Source of the DNA: CALLPQ01 sp039819545
GTDB lineage: Bacteria > Pseudomonadota > Alphaproteobacteria > Caulobacterales > Parvularculaceae
Length of the DNA: 64,000 nucleotides
NCBI GenBank assembly: GCA_039819545.1
Contig: JBCBRS010000012.1
Location: 1-64,000 of the forward strand
Reading direction: 5' to 3'
Shown: positions 17,540 through 25,836 of the stretch, in pieces
Numbering within the stretch: the stretch's first letter is position 1
How the letters are laid out: the number at the start of each line of letters is the position of its first letter
Notes under the pieces: model-generated
Seen by the model: only the letters and a program-made list of their open reading frames with translations
Told to the model about the DNA's origin: nothing
Databases searched by the model: none
Translations under genes and position numbers: made by a program

Positions 17540-18711
17540 CACACACTTAACCGGCTTTCCACTGCCACAACCTCCGGGGCGAGCTTGTGCGCATAGCTTG
17601 ACTGGTTTTTCAGGGGCAGGGCGATCATCCGTTCCACCGCGAGGCGTGCCCTGGCGGCGATATCGGGGTCAACGCGGACCTCATGCTCACCGGTTTGAAG
17701 GGCTTTCAGGATGCCGGGCAAGGTAATGCGCTTCATATGGGGGCAGAGATTACACGGCCGGACAAAATTCACGTCAGGGTTTTCCGCTGCCACATTATCC
17801 GACATCGAACATTCCGTCAGCAGAACAACATTTTTCGGTTGTTTGTCCTGTACGTAATGGATCAGCCCACTGGTGGAGCCGGCAAAGTCTGATGCTGCGA
17901 TGACATCGGGCGGGCACTCCGGGTGGGCGAGAATGATAACGCCCGGGTTTGCCTCCCGGATTTCGGTAATGTCGTCGGCGGTAAACTGTTCGTGTACCTC
18001 GCACTCACCGGCCCAAGTGATGACTTTGATATCGGTCATGGCTGCAACATTGCGCGCGAGATATTGATCGGGGATCAGGATGACCTGATCGGTGCCCCAC
18101 TCGGCGCAGATATGCTCCACCACTTCTACCGCGTTCGAGGAGGTGCAGCAGACATCGGTTTCCGCTTTCACATCGGCGGTTGTGTTCACATAGGTGACCA
18201 CCGGCGTGCCCGGATATTTCTGTTTCAGCAAGCGCACATCAGCCCCGGTGAGAGAACTGGCGAGGGAACAGCCAGCGCGCATGTCAGGGATCAACACGGT
18301 CTTTTCCGGCGCCAGAATCTTCGACGTCTCGGCCATGAAGTGCACACCGGCCTGCACGATTATGTCCGCATCGGTGGCGGCGGCCTCCCGCGCCAGCTGT
18401 AGGCTGTCGCCTTTGAAATCGCCAACACCGTGAAAGATTTCCGGCGTCATATAATTGTGCGCCAGGATGACCGCGTTTTTCTGCTTTTTCAGGTCATTGA
18501 TGGCCGCAATGTAAGGAGCGTGCAGCGCCCACTCGACGGGCGGCATAAAGCTGGAAAGCGGTGCGTAAAGATGATCGGTTTTGGCCCGCACATCATCGGT
18601 ATAGGGTAACGGTGCAGTCGGCGCTTTTGCCTCCCGTTTGATCAGGGTGACCGTGTTGCCATGCTCTGCGATGGGCTCATCTTCGAAAGGTTCATTGCCA
18701 AAGGCGGGCAT
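17539..18711 (-). CDS. nadA: Quinolinate synthase
   Basis: 390 aa. Three conserved cysteines for the [4Fe-4S] cluster are visible in DMRAGCSLA, DVCCTSSNAVEV and CNLCPHMKRITL. HNYMTPEIFHGVGDFKGDS and HPECPPDVIAASDFAGSTSG are substrate-binding segments. It condenses iminoaspartate and dihydroxyacetone phosphate to quinolinate. An extension of about 50 residues precedes the catalytic domain. AAGGAGA lies seven bases before the ATG. It is first gene of nadA-(tiny ORF)-nadB-nadC-sulfotransferase, and a perfect palindrome 110 bases upstream is a candidate operator for the Nudix-type NAD regulator encoded just before. Confidence 0.97.
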   Translation of the reverse strand: MPAFGNEPFEDEPIAEHGNTVTLIKREAKAPTAPLPYTDDVRAKTDHLYAPLSSFMPPVEWALHAPYIAAINDLKKQKNAVILAHNYMTPEIFHGVGDFKGDSLQLAREAAATDADIIVQAGVHFMAETSKILAPEKTVLIPDMRAGCSLASSLTGADVRLLKQKYPGTPVVTYVNTTADVKAETDVCCTSSNAVEVVEHICAEWGTDQVILIPDQYLARNVAAMTDIKVITWAGECEVHEQFTADDITEIREANPGVIILAHPECPPDVIAASDFAGSTSGLIHYVQDKQPKNVVLLTECSMSDNVAAENPDVNFVRPCNLCPHMKRITLPGILKALQTGEHEVRVDPDIAARARLAVERMIALPLKNQSSYAHKLAPEVVAVESRLSV

Positions 18712-18821
18712 GGGCGGTCTCCTTCACATTCTGGTCTTCTTATGCCTCTCTACTGCGCAGAGAGGATTTTGGTGCTGCGTCTAAAGAACCGGCGTCGGGC
18801 CGATGCTGTGTCAAAACGACT

Positions 18822-18840
18822 TATGCTCCTTCTGAGCATA
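18822..18840. promoter_or_regulatory. Palindromic candidate operator upstream of nadA (NadQ/NrtR-type)
   Basis: TATGCTC-CTTCT-GAGCATA, a perfect 7-bp inverted repeat with a 5-base spacer, between the regulator gene and nadA. Its size suits a dimeric repressor. On the minus strand a TTGACA hexamer lies eight bases beyond it (18814-18809), so the site would lie at or just before a promoter. Assignment to the NAD regulator is inferred from position. Confidence 0.55.
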
Positions 18841-18942
18841 TATAGGGCCTAAAAAGCGCACCCGCAAGGGGCGCGTGGAAGCTGCACAAAAAACAGAGGA
18901 AAAACGCCTGCGTCAAGCGTTCTGTGCTGTTGGCGCCGGTTT

Positions 18943-18985
18943 GAGATTGCCAACCCCGCGCTCACGCCGCCGGGTTGGCAATCTC
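18943..18985. repeat. Inverted repeat, 14-bp perfect arms, downstream of the NAD regulator gene
   Basis: GAGATTGCCAACCC at 18943-18956 and GGGTTGGCAATCTC at 18972-18985 with a 15-base loop. It starts 17 bases after the regulator stop codon on the minus strand. There is no T-run behind it, so it is not a standard Rho-independent terminator; it may protect the 3' end of the transcript or be a second protein-binding site. Confidence 0.5.
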
Positions 18986-19002
18986 GGGGGCATTTTCTTA
19001 GG

Positions 19003-20079
19003 CTACTCCGTGGGTCGGCGCCCGGTAGGTTTGTGCACAAGTCTGGGGATCACAAGGCCCATATCGGCACGGTTTTGCAGGGCGTCCCGGTCAACCCGAA
19101 AGAGCGCTGCCGGCCGACCGCCGGTCTGGTCAGACAGGGTACCCGTGCGCACCAGAAGGCCGGTGGCCTCAACGCTGCGGCGAAAATTCTGTTTGTGGAG
19201 AGCAAAGCCCACAATGGCCTCAACCGAGCGTTGGAGATCAAGGAGCGTAAAGGCCGGGCCCATCATCTGAAAAATGACGGGTCGGTATTTTAGCTTACCC
19301 CGCAGGCGGGCAATCGCCGTGGCGAGGATACGCCGATGATCCGACACCATGGGCAGACCCGTGCGCGCGGCAAGACCGTCCTCGTTCGGGGCACTTTTTT
19401 CGATGGCAGTCCGTGAGGCACGGCGCTCGCCCACCAGACCCACCTCATACATAAGCTCAAACCGCTCAAGAATGCGTTCTTCCTCCCAATGGAGATTCTG
19501 CTGGCCGAAGGCCGTTTCCACCCGGGCGCGGCGTTGTTCCCTGGTCTGACCATCCGCGCTTTTTACCCACTGGCCCAGTGCTGGTAGAATGGCATCGGTG
19601 AGGAGGGCTGGTTTGCCGGATCGCCAATCCTCCCAAGGGAAAAATCTGTACCAGGAACGCCATCGCGCATCGGCATCGTCCACGGGGGCCGCCGCCGCAG
19701 CAAGCGCCAGATACCCCACGGAGACAAGATGCTCGAGCGGCGTATCCAGGCTCCGGCCCAGCCCTTCGCGGCCCCTGTCGCCAAACGTATAAAGTTGTTC
19801 CACATAGCCCAGCGACAGCTGCGTCTGGCGGGTCACCCAATCGCGCAAGCCCAGCTCAAAGGTACGATGTTCGCGCGGATCAAACGGCCCATAGGGCAGG
19901 GCTAGAGGAGAGTCGCCCCGTGTGACGCAGAGCACCTTGGGCTCATTGTCTTCCAGGGCAGCCAACACTGCGTTAAGCGTGATTTGTACCGGCGTGCCCG
20001 CGCGCCCGGCGGTGTCTATACCCCCCGGGTTTTCAGGCCGAAGGGCTGTGGCCTCATTGTCCGTTGGTTTTGTATCCAT
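19003..20079 (-). CDS. nadQ: Nudix-related transcriptional regulator of NAD synthesis (NrtR/NadQ type)
   Basis: 358 aa from the ATG at 20079. The N-terminal part looks like a Nudix fold that has lost the catalytic box: LPYGPFDPREHRTFELGLRDWV and LGYVEQLYTFGDRGR are hallmarks of the alphaproteobacterial NAD regulator family, also seen in NrtR proteins. The last 130 residues (YRPVIFQMMGPAFTLLDLQ... FRRSVEATGLL) form a winged-helix-like DNA-binding part. Family members sense an NAD-related metabolite and repress NAD genes. It sits 17 bases after the phosphatase gene and directly upstream of nadA with the palindrome between. Symbol is given by family and context; confidence in the exact name is moderate. 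Confidence 0.8.
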   Translation of the reverse strand: MDTKPTDNEATALRPENPGGIDTAGRAGTPVQITLNAVLAALEDNEPKVLCVTRGDSPLALPYGPFDPREHRTFELGLRDWVTRQTQLSLGYVEQLYTFGDRGREGLGRSLDTPLEHLVSVGYLALAAAAAPVDDADARWRSWYRFFPWEDWRSGKPALLTDAILPALGQWVKSADGQTREQRRARVETAFGQQNLHWEEERILERFELMYEVGLVGERRASRTAIEKSAPNEDGLAARTGLPMVSDHRRILATAIARLRGKLKYRPVIFQMMGPAFTLLDLQRSVEAIVGFALHKQNFRRSVEATGLLVRTGTLSDQTGGRPAALFRVDRDALQNRADMGLVIPRLVHKPTGRRPTE

Positions 20080-20095
20080 AGACGAAAGGTAGGGC

Positions 20096-20668
20096 TCACG
20101 CCGCCATCGGCAAGAGCACGATGGGCGCGTCAATCGTCGTTCGGCAGGGCGGCAGATCATCAATGGCATCAAACATGCGACCGTCGCGCGCCAGAAGATC
20201 ATCGGCGTGATTGATCATGAACAGGCACGGGTCCGCATGCGGGGCGGCGGCGCGCAGCTCTGCGGCAAGGGCTGCTTCCCCGCGCTCAGGGTGGGTCAGG
20301 CACAAAATGATATAAGCCGCAGCCATGGACCGCGAGACGCCCTTGGCGCAGTGGACAAGAATTTTGCCAGCCTCATCGCTGCCGTTCGCTATCCCAGCGT
20401 CGCCGTGCCCCGCCCAGCCCCGATAATTCTCCACAATAGAATGGGTCCGTGCGCGTGCCGTCTCATTATGGGCAACGGGGCCAGTTTCGCACTCCACATA
20501 GAGTTTCAGATGATCCGCCGCTGCAATGCCGGGAAACATCGGACGCGGTTCATCTTCACTCAGTATAGAAATGATATGAGCAGGCCGATGGTCATCAAAC
20601 GCCTCGCGCGCACGCTCTAGCGAGCTGACAATCAGCATAGGCTCATTCTGGGTGGACCGGTTGGTCAT
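20096..20668 (-). CDS. Dual-specificity/tyrosine phosphatase-like protein
   Basis: 190 aa from the ATG at 20668, with GGAGT just upstream; an in-frame start 12 codons earlier is less likely. The P-loop HCAKGVSRSMAAAY fits the CX5R signature of cysteine-dependent phosphatases. Upstream LYVECETGP and the region HIISILSEDEPRP fit the cyclin-dependent-phosphatase-like alphaproteobacterial group. The usual general-acid aspartate could not be placed with certainty. Substrate unknown. It is the first gene before the NAD regulator with a 17-base gap, so they may share a promoter; a functional link to NAD control is not shown. Confidence 0.75.
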   Translation of the reverse strand: MTNRSTQNEPMLIVSSLERAREAFDDHRPAHIISILSEDEPRPMFPGIAAADHLKLYVECETGPVAHNETARARTHSIVENYRGWAGHGDAGIANGSDEAGKILVHCAKGVSRSMAAAYIILCLTHPERGEAALAAELRAAAPHADPCLFMINHADDLLARDGRMFDAIDDLPPCRTTIDAPIVLLPMAA

Positions 20669-20836
20669 GGAACTCCGACTTTTCACAAAGGCAAATACAG
20701 GCACGCACAGGGGTCATGCGCCGCTTTCATAAACGCCATGACCATACCGTAATGGGCTGAACAGACGTTAAAAAAAAGGCAGGTGTGATCAAACGCGCTT
20801 GTGGTCACGCAGAGTTGAAGGGCGCGGGCCGGCGTC

Positions 20837-21484
20837 TCACAGCATCGCGTTCAGCGTTTCGAACCTCGCCAGATAGGCTGATTCTGCGGCTTCGGCGGAT
20901 TGCGGTACGATCGTACGCGCTTCCAAAGACGCGGGCGGGGTGAACAGTTTACGCGCTTCAAGAGCGTCGAAACCGGCCAATTGCACCGCCTCCAAAAAGG
21001 CGCAAGCGCGGTCGGCAGTCTTGATGATTTTCTCAACATTTTCAGGGAGTTCCGGCGCAATCCCAAAGCGAATATGGATGGCGCGTTGGAGTCCGTGTTC
21101 GATATTTTTGTATTCGGGGCCGAGGGCCGCCTTAAACGGGCTGATCATATCGCCGATAACAAACTCCGGCCCATCATGAAGGAGCGCGGCAAGGCGCCAT
21201 TGCGGCGGCCAGCTCGGTTTCATGGTATGGCAAATGTCCTCAACAATGACCGAATGCTGCGCCACATTAAATGGCGACGGCCCCGTTGTTTGGCCGTTCC
21301 AGCGGGCGACCCGCGCCAGACCATGGGCGATATCTTCGATTTCCACATCCAACGGCGAAGGATCGAGGATATCAAGCCGCCTTCCGCTGAGCATACGTTG
21401 CCAGGCCCGGGGCGGTGGTGCTTTTACGCGCGGTTTGGCGGCTGACGGCTTGGTGGCGGTTCGATTGGGGGACGGTGAGGGCAT
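20837..21484 (-). CDS. HD-domain phosphohydrolase (YfbR-like)
   Basis: 215 aa from the ATG at 21484; the frame stays open 25 codons further but without family similarity. An HD-superfamily site is visible: FNVAQHSVIVEDI (first histidine), LAALLHDGPEFVIGDM (HD pair, with the usual HDA--A-- replaced by HDGPEF as in YfbR-like proteins), and KTADRACAFLEA (last aspartate). YfbR hydrolyses deoxynucleoside monophosphates; for this protein it is only a likely analogue. The first 30 residues are proline/lysine-rich and probably disordered. It stands alone, convergent with nothing and preceded by the mscL upstream region. Confidence 0.8.
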   Translation of the reverse strand: MPSPSPNRTATKPSAAKPRVKAPPPRAWQRMLSGRRLDILDPSPLDVEIEDIAHGLARVARWNGQTTGPSPFNVAQHSVIVEDICHTMKPSWPPQWRLAALLHDGPEFVIGDMISPFKAALGPEYKNIEHGLQRAIHIRFGIAPELPENVEKIIKTADRACAFLEAVQLAGFDALEARKLFTPPASLEARTIVPQSAEAAESAYLARFETLNAML

Positions 21485-21767
21485 GGATTGGCGCGTCCGG
21501 CCTTTATGGTGAAATGGCGCAAGACAGGGCGCGTAAATGATGGGCCCCGGCGGTACCAATAAGGGCGTGCGCTGACAAGATGCCCGGCACCCGCGGGTTT
21601 GGCTGACGTCGCCCTAGCGCATTCTTTCGCTTTGGTAAGGAGACCCTACTAAAGCTTTGATGTGGCGACGAAATTTGTTAAGCGCCTTAACGTTGTGTGA
21701 AAGAAATCAATCGGCGCCCGAGCTTTGAGAGGGGCCGCCTCAAAAATTAAGTGTGAAGGGACTTCTA

Positions 21768-22193
21768 ATGCTGAATGAGTTCAAGGAATTTGCCGTCAAG
21801 GGCAACATGGTCGACATGGCGGTCGGCATCATCATGGGCGGGGCCTTTGGTACCATCATCAAATCGCTGGTCGACGACGTGTTAATGCCGCCGATTGGCA
21901 TGCTCATGGGCGGTATCGACTTCAGCGATATGCATGTTGCACTGGATGGCAACGACTATGCGTCTTTGGAAGCAGCGAAGGAAGCCGGCGCAGCGACGAT
22001 CAATTATGGTCTCTTCATCAATGCGATCATCGCTTTTTTAATCGTTGCGATTGCGCTGTTCTTTGTGATCAAAGGCATCAACACCGCCAAAGCGCAGATG
22101 GAAAAAGAAGAACAGGAAGCAGCCCCCGCCGAGCCTCCCCGCCAGGAAGTCCTGCTGGAAGAAATTCGCGACGCGTTGAAGGCCAACGGCTAA
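21768..22193 (+). CDS. mscL: Large-conductance mechanosensitive channel
   Basis: 141 aa. Start MLNEFKEFAVKGNMVDMAVG: amphipathic N-terminal helix followed by TM1 (VGIIMGGAFGTIIKSLVDD), a periplasmic loop, TM2 (INAIIAFLIVAIALFFVI) and a charged cytoplasmic helix ending LLEEIRDAL. The pore opens under membrane tension and releases solutes during hypo-osmotic shock. The ATG at 21768 is preferred to an in-frame GTG 15 bases earlier because a GAAGGGA lies at suitable spacing. Length is typical. Followed by a clear terminator, so monocistronic. Confidence 0.97.
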   Translation: MLNEFKEFAVKGNMVDMAVGIIMGGAFGTIIKSLVDDVLMPPIGMLMGGIDFSDMHVALDGNDYASLEAAKEAGAATINYGLFINAIIAFLIVAIALFFVIKGINTAKAQMEKEEQEAAPAEPPRQEVLLEEIRDALKANG

Positions 22194-22219
22194 TCATTGG
22201 ATCGTCTAAAGGGTGCCAG

Positions 22220-22254
22220 GCCCGCGAGGTATTTTTCCCTCGCGGGCTTTTCTT
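22220..22254 (+). terminator. Rho-independent terminator after mscL
   Basis: GCCCGCGAGG (22220-22229) pairs perfectly with CCTCGCGGGC (22238-22247) across an eight-base loop and is followed by TTTTCTT. Confidence 0.9.
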
Positions 22255-22327
22255 GGTGCGTGCTTAGACGCCCGGCAAAAAGGTCAGATTTCACAAGACC
22301 ATTGCCGCTCCCGGGGGGCCCGGCTAT

Positions 22328-24136
22328 ATGCCGTCAATGATTGATCTCGCCCACATCCGTAATTTTTCCATTGTTGCCCATATCGACCACGGGAAATCGA
22401 CCCTAGCCGACCGGTTGATTCAGGTTACCGGCGGTCTGCAGGACCGCGAGATGAAGGCGCAGGTCCTCGATTCCATGGATATCGAACGCGAGCGCGGGAT
22501 CACCATCAAGGCCCAGACCGTGCGGCTGACCTATAAGGCCAATGACGGTGAGACCTATGTGCTCAACCTGATTGATACACCGGGTCATGTGGATTTTACC
22601 TATGAGGTTTCGCGATCCCTCTCGGCGTGTGAGGGCTCGCTCTTGGTGGTTGATGCCAGCCAAGGGGTGGAAGCGCAGACACTCGCCAATGTGTATCAGG
22701 CCATCGATGTGGACCATGAAATTGTCCCGGTCCTGAACAAGGTTGACCTGCCCGCAGCAGATTGTGACCGCGTCAAAGCACAAATCGAAGATGTGATCGG
22801 GCTTGATGCCACCGACGCCATCGAAATCTCCGCAAAGACCGGCGTGAATATTGAGGGCGTGCTCGAGGCCATTGTCACGCGGCTGCCCGCGCCAGAGGGA
22901 AATGGCGACGCAACACTCAAGGCGCTGCTTGTGGATAGCTGGTACGATACCTATCTCGGTGTTGTTGTCCTCGTACGGATCATCGATGGGGAAATGAAAA
23001 AAGGCATGCGCATTCGCATGATGGGCGCCGATGCCACTTACACCATTGATCAGGTTGGTGTGATTACGCCGAAAAAAGTTGCGGTGGATAGCCTCGGCCC
23101 GGGGGAGATAGGCTTTCTCACAGCCTCCATCAAGGAAGTTGCCGATACCCGTGTCGGTGATACGATTACCGATGATAAAAATCCGGTGACAACACCGCTC
23201 GACGGGTTCAAGCCTGCGCAACCGGTTGTGTTTTGTGGCATTTTTCCGGTGGATGCCAATGATTTTGAAGACTTGCGCGCAGCCATGGGCCGGTTGCGGT
23301 TAAACGATGCCAGCTTTGAATTTGAGATGGAAACCTCCGCCGCGCTTGGCTTCGGGTTCCGGTGTGGTTTTCTGGGATTGCTGCATCTGGAGATCATCCG
23401 TGAACGGTTGGAACGCGAGTTCAATCTCGACCTGATCACAACGGCACCCAGTGTTGTCTATCTCATTCACCTCACCGATGGATCTGCCACCGAAATGCAC
23501 AACCCGGCCGACATGCCGGACCCGGTGCGGATCGATCATATTGAGGAGCCGTGGATCAAAGCGACAATCATGGCGCCCGACGAGTATTTGGGCGCAATCT
23601 TGAAACTGTGTGAAGAGCGCCGCGGCGTACAGCAGGACCTGACCTATGCGGGCAGCCGCGCCATGCTGGTCTACGAACTGCCGCTGAATGAAGTTGTGTT
23701 TGATTTTTATGACCGGTTGAAATCAATCTCGAAAGGCTATGCCAGCTTCGATTATCAGATACTTGAGCATCGCTCCGGTGATCTTGTGAAAATGCAGATC
23801 CTCGTGAATGACGAACCGGTGGATGCCCTGTCGATCATTGTGCACCGGGAAAAGTCACAAGCGCGGGGGCGGGTGATGTGCGAAAAGCTCAAAGACTTGA
23901 TCCCGCGCCACCAATTCAAAATTCCCATTCAGGCGGCCATCGGCGGGCGGGTCATTGCGCGTGAGACGATTGCGGCCCTGCGCAAGGATGTTACCGCCAA
24001 GTGTTATGGCGGTGATGCCACGCGTAAGCGCAAGCTGCTTGAGAAGCAGAAGGCAGGTAAGAAAAAGATGCGCCAATTTGGCCGCGTGGAAATTCCGCAG
24101 GAAGCGTTTATCAACGCATTGAAAATCGACAGCTAG
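22328..24136 (+). CDS. lepA: Elongation factor 4
   Basis: 602 aa, the usual length. GTPase motifs AHIDHGKSTL (G1), DTPGHVDF (G3) and NKVDLP (G4) are intact, as are the LepA-specific C-terminal segments YASFDYQI, KMQILVNDEPVDALS and GGDATRKRKLLEKQKAGKK. It binds the ribosome and back-translocates or rescues stalled complexes. A second in-frame ATG three codons in is an alternative start. The stop codon TAG at 24134-24136 is part of the CTAG target duplicated by the adjoining IS element, which therefore preserved the gene end exactly. Confidence 0.98.
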   Translation: MPSMIDLAHIRNFSIVAHIDHGKSTLADRLIQVTGGLQDREMKAQVLDSMDIERERGITIKAQTVRLTYKANDGETYVLNLIDTPGHVDFTYEVSRSLSACEGSLLVVDASQGVEAQTLANVYQAIDVDHEIVPVLNKVDLPAADCDRVKAQIEDVIGLDATDAIEISAKTGVNIEGVLEAIVTRLPAPEGNGDATLKALLVDSWYDTYLGVVVLVRIIDGEMKKGMRIRMMGADATYTIDQVGVITPKKVAVDSLGPGEIGFLTASIKEVADTRVGDTITDDKNPVTTPLDGFKPAQPVVFCGIFPVDANDFEDLRAAMGRLRLNDASFEFEMETSAALGFGFRCGFLGLLHLEIIRERLEREFNLDLITTAPSVVYLIHLTDGSATEMHNPADMPDPVRIDHIEEPWIKATIMAPDEYLGAILKLCEERRGVQQDLTYAGSRAMLVYELPLNEVVFDFYDRLKSISKGYASFDYQILEHRSGDLVKMQILVNDEPVDALSIIVHREKSQARGRVMCEKLKDLIPRHQFKIPIQAAIGGRVIARETIAALRKDVTAKCYGGDATRKRKLLEKQKAGKKKMRQFGRVEIPQEAFINALKIDS

Positions 24137-24214
24137 GCTCAAAACCCACTCAAATTATTGATCGTGAATCGCAAATCATGATTCGCTTCGCTGAAGATGT
24201 TAGTGGAGCTTTGA

Positions 24215-25005
24215 ATGAGCAGACTGTCTTGGCTTACCGATCAACAATGGGCAACGATTGAACCGTTCATGCCCAAAAACCAAACGGGCGCGCGGCGGGT
24301 CGATGACCGGCAGGTAATCGCAGGCATCATTCATGTGTTAAAAACGGGTTGCCGATGGGTGGATTGCCCACGGGATTATGGTCCGCACACGACGATCTAT
24401 AATCGCTTCAACAGGTGGTCCCGAAAGCGTTTTTGGACTGATATGCTTGAAGCTTTGGCAACAGCGGGTGCAGTTACAAAAAGCACATCCATCGACAGCA
24501 CTTACGTAAAGGCGCAGCGCTCGGCCTTTGGTGGAAAAAGGGGGCGAAAGCGCAAGGGATCGGTCCGTCGCGGGGCGGTCAGACTAGCAAACTCCATATC
24601 CTCACCGATGTGATTGGTCGCCCATTCGCCCTCAGGCTTACGTTTGGTAATGTCGGTAATGTGTGCGGCGCTGAATTGCTGATGAATGAATTGCGTGACG
24701 TAAAGTATCTCATCGCTGACAAAGGCTATGATGCGGATATTTATCGAAAGAACCTTAAAGATCGTGGTGCAAGGCCTGTCATACCCGGACGGTCCAACCG
24801 CAAACGTAAAATTGTCTATGATAAAAGATGCTATCGGGAACGACACTTGGTTGAAAACGCGTTTTGTCGTCTCAAAGACTTTCGACGGATCGCGACACGA
24901 TATGATAAGCTTGGCCGAAACTTTCTATCGGCCGCTGCCATTGCAACGATAGTCGCATTTTGGATTTCAAAGAATGCCGCTGAAGCGAAAAGACAAAGAA
25001 TATAG
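24215..25005 (+). CDS. IS5/IS427-type DDE transposase in two frames (-1 frameshift)
   Basis: The first frame (24215-24613) starts MSRLSWLTDQQWATIEPFMP and contains the first catalytic aspartate in STSIDSTYVKA. The second frame is entered by a -1 shift on AAAAAGGGGG at 24535-24544, after which it reads GAKAQGIGPSRGGQTSKLH, exactly the conserved family segment, then LIADKGYDAD (second aspartate) and RHLVENAFCRLKDFRRIATR (glutamate). The fused product would be about 263 aa. All three catalytic residues are present, so the frame change is more likely programmed, as known for IS427-type elements, than a decay mutation. Confidence 0.85.
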
Positions 25006-25222
25006 ATATATCCGTGGCAGCGATGTGGTCCGGGACGGCATGTACATTGAGGTCAGCGATCAGCAGAACGAAGCTGAAGCGATCATCGAAATATTTTACT
25101 CAGATGTCAGTCACGAAATGTCCGTGACGTTGTTCAAGCCTGACGTGCCGTTAGAACTCATCGAGTGGGCTATTTCTGTTGCGCGCAAAAGACTTCCCGT
25201 CAAACTTGATGAACATGATTGA
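24974..25222 (+). CDS. Small ORF at the right end of the IS element, possible passenger gene
   Basis: 82 aa, overlapping the transposase end by 32 bases. The chain reads smoothly like a folded protein: RYIRGSDVVRDGMYIEV, AIIEIFYSDVSHEMS, PLELIEWAISVARKRLP. An internal ATG at 25040 is another possible start. Transmembrane segments are absent. It lies inside the CTAG-bounded element, so it is either cargo of the element or a host gene captured together with it. Similar short proteins may exist in other alphaproteobacteria but I cannot verify this. No function is proposed. Its base composition is like that of the transposase and lower in GC than lepA. Confidence 0.6.
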   Translation: MPLKRKDKEYRYIRGSDVVRDGMYIEVSDQQNEAEAIIEIFYSDVSHEMSVTLFKPDVPLELIEWAISVARKRLPVKLDEHD

Positions 25223-25238
25223 GTCAGGAGCCTAGAGG

Positions 25239-25751
25239 TCACGCAGACGCCGCCGATAGTAGACGTTCGCGGGCGCGATCACGCACGGTGGCAAGCCAGT
25301 CGCCAAGGGCGCTGCCAATACGGGCATCAATGGCTCGCTGCGTTGCTGCATATTTCTGACCCGTCGGCGTTTCAAAAAACGCGATCAGCTCGGCCAGTTC
25401 GTCTTCGGTAAATTCCTCCGCATAGATCACACTGATCTCGTCGAGCAGTTCTGGCATTCCTGCGAGCATCTCCTCGCGGATGGTATCGGCAACCCTGTTG
25501 ACCGTCTCCGCCGGTAAGCCCCGGTCGAGGAGTTGATCGCGCGCATCATCGACGGCGGCCACAACGGTGTCTGCAACATTTGCCTCAATGCCCAGAAGGT
25601 CAACGAGACGCCGGGCCGATTCAATCGTGCCCGCTTGCGCGGCAGTGATCATGACGGCAGAAAGCGAGACAAGCCCGCAAAAAAGCCCCATCATTGAGGC
25701 GCGCCTCGACATCGGCGTGAGCGTATAGCTGGCTGGAAACTCTGACATCAT
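25239..25751 (-). CDS. DUF2059 family exported protein
   Basis: 170 aa. After a signal peptide (hydrophobic core about residues 20-38, AQA cleavage-like site) comes a helical domain with the DUF2059 pattern: ARRLVDLLGIEANVADTV, then YAEEFTEDELAELIAFFETPTGQKY, which is diagnostic. The family is exported and of unknown function. Its stop codon lies three bases from the CTAG repeat at the right end of the IS element, so before insertion it was directly convergent with lepA. Start could also be one of several in-frame Met within the first 20 residues (M1, M2, M14, M20, M21). Confidence 0.85.
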   Translation of the reverse strand: MMSEFPASYTLTPMSRRASMMGLFCGLVSLSAVMITAAQAGTIESARRLVDLLGIEANVADTVVAAVDDARDQLLDRGLPAETVNRVADTIREEMLAGMPELLDEISVIYAEEFTEDELAELIAFFETPTGQKYAATQRAIDARIGSALGDWLATVRDRARERLLSAASA

Positions 25752-25836
25752 GACCCCTCAGTTTTTCGTCATTGGGCCGTAGCATGGTCAAGAATGATAG
25801 GGCTGGCAAGGGCGCGCCTATGCTGCCTGTTGCCGC

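Larger units (their letters stand above)
24137..25231 (+). mobile_element. IS5-family (IS427-like) insertion sequence, about 1.1 kb, CTAG target duplication
   Basis: CTAG stands at 24133-24136 and again at 25232-25235, and just inside lie GCTC and its complement GAGC at the ends. A second shared block, ACTCAA on the left and its complement TTGAGT on the right, lies inside both ends at slightly different distances, so the inverted repeats are short and imperfect. CTAG duplication is typical of IS5 relatives. Joining the flanks restores lepA and its stop codon followed at once by the convergent DUF2059 gene. The element holds a two-frame transposase and an extra 82-codon ORF. The right boundary is less sure than the left. 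Confidence 0.65.

Noticed and set aside
22403..23221. 272-aa minus-strand frame opposite lepA
   Set aside because: Antisense shadow of lepA; histidine-rich composition typical of reversed GTPase coding sequence.
24215..25005. Transposase as a pseudogene because of the frame change
   Set aside because: The -1 shift lies on A5G5, where IS427-type elements use programmed frameshifting, and the shifted frame restores the conserved sequence with all DDE residues.
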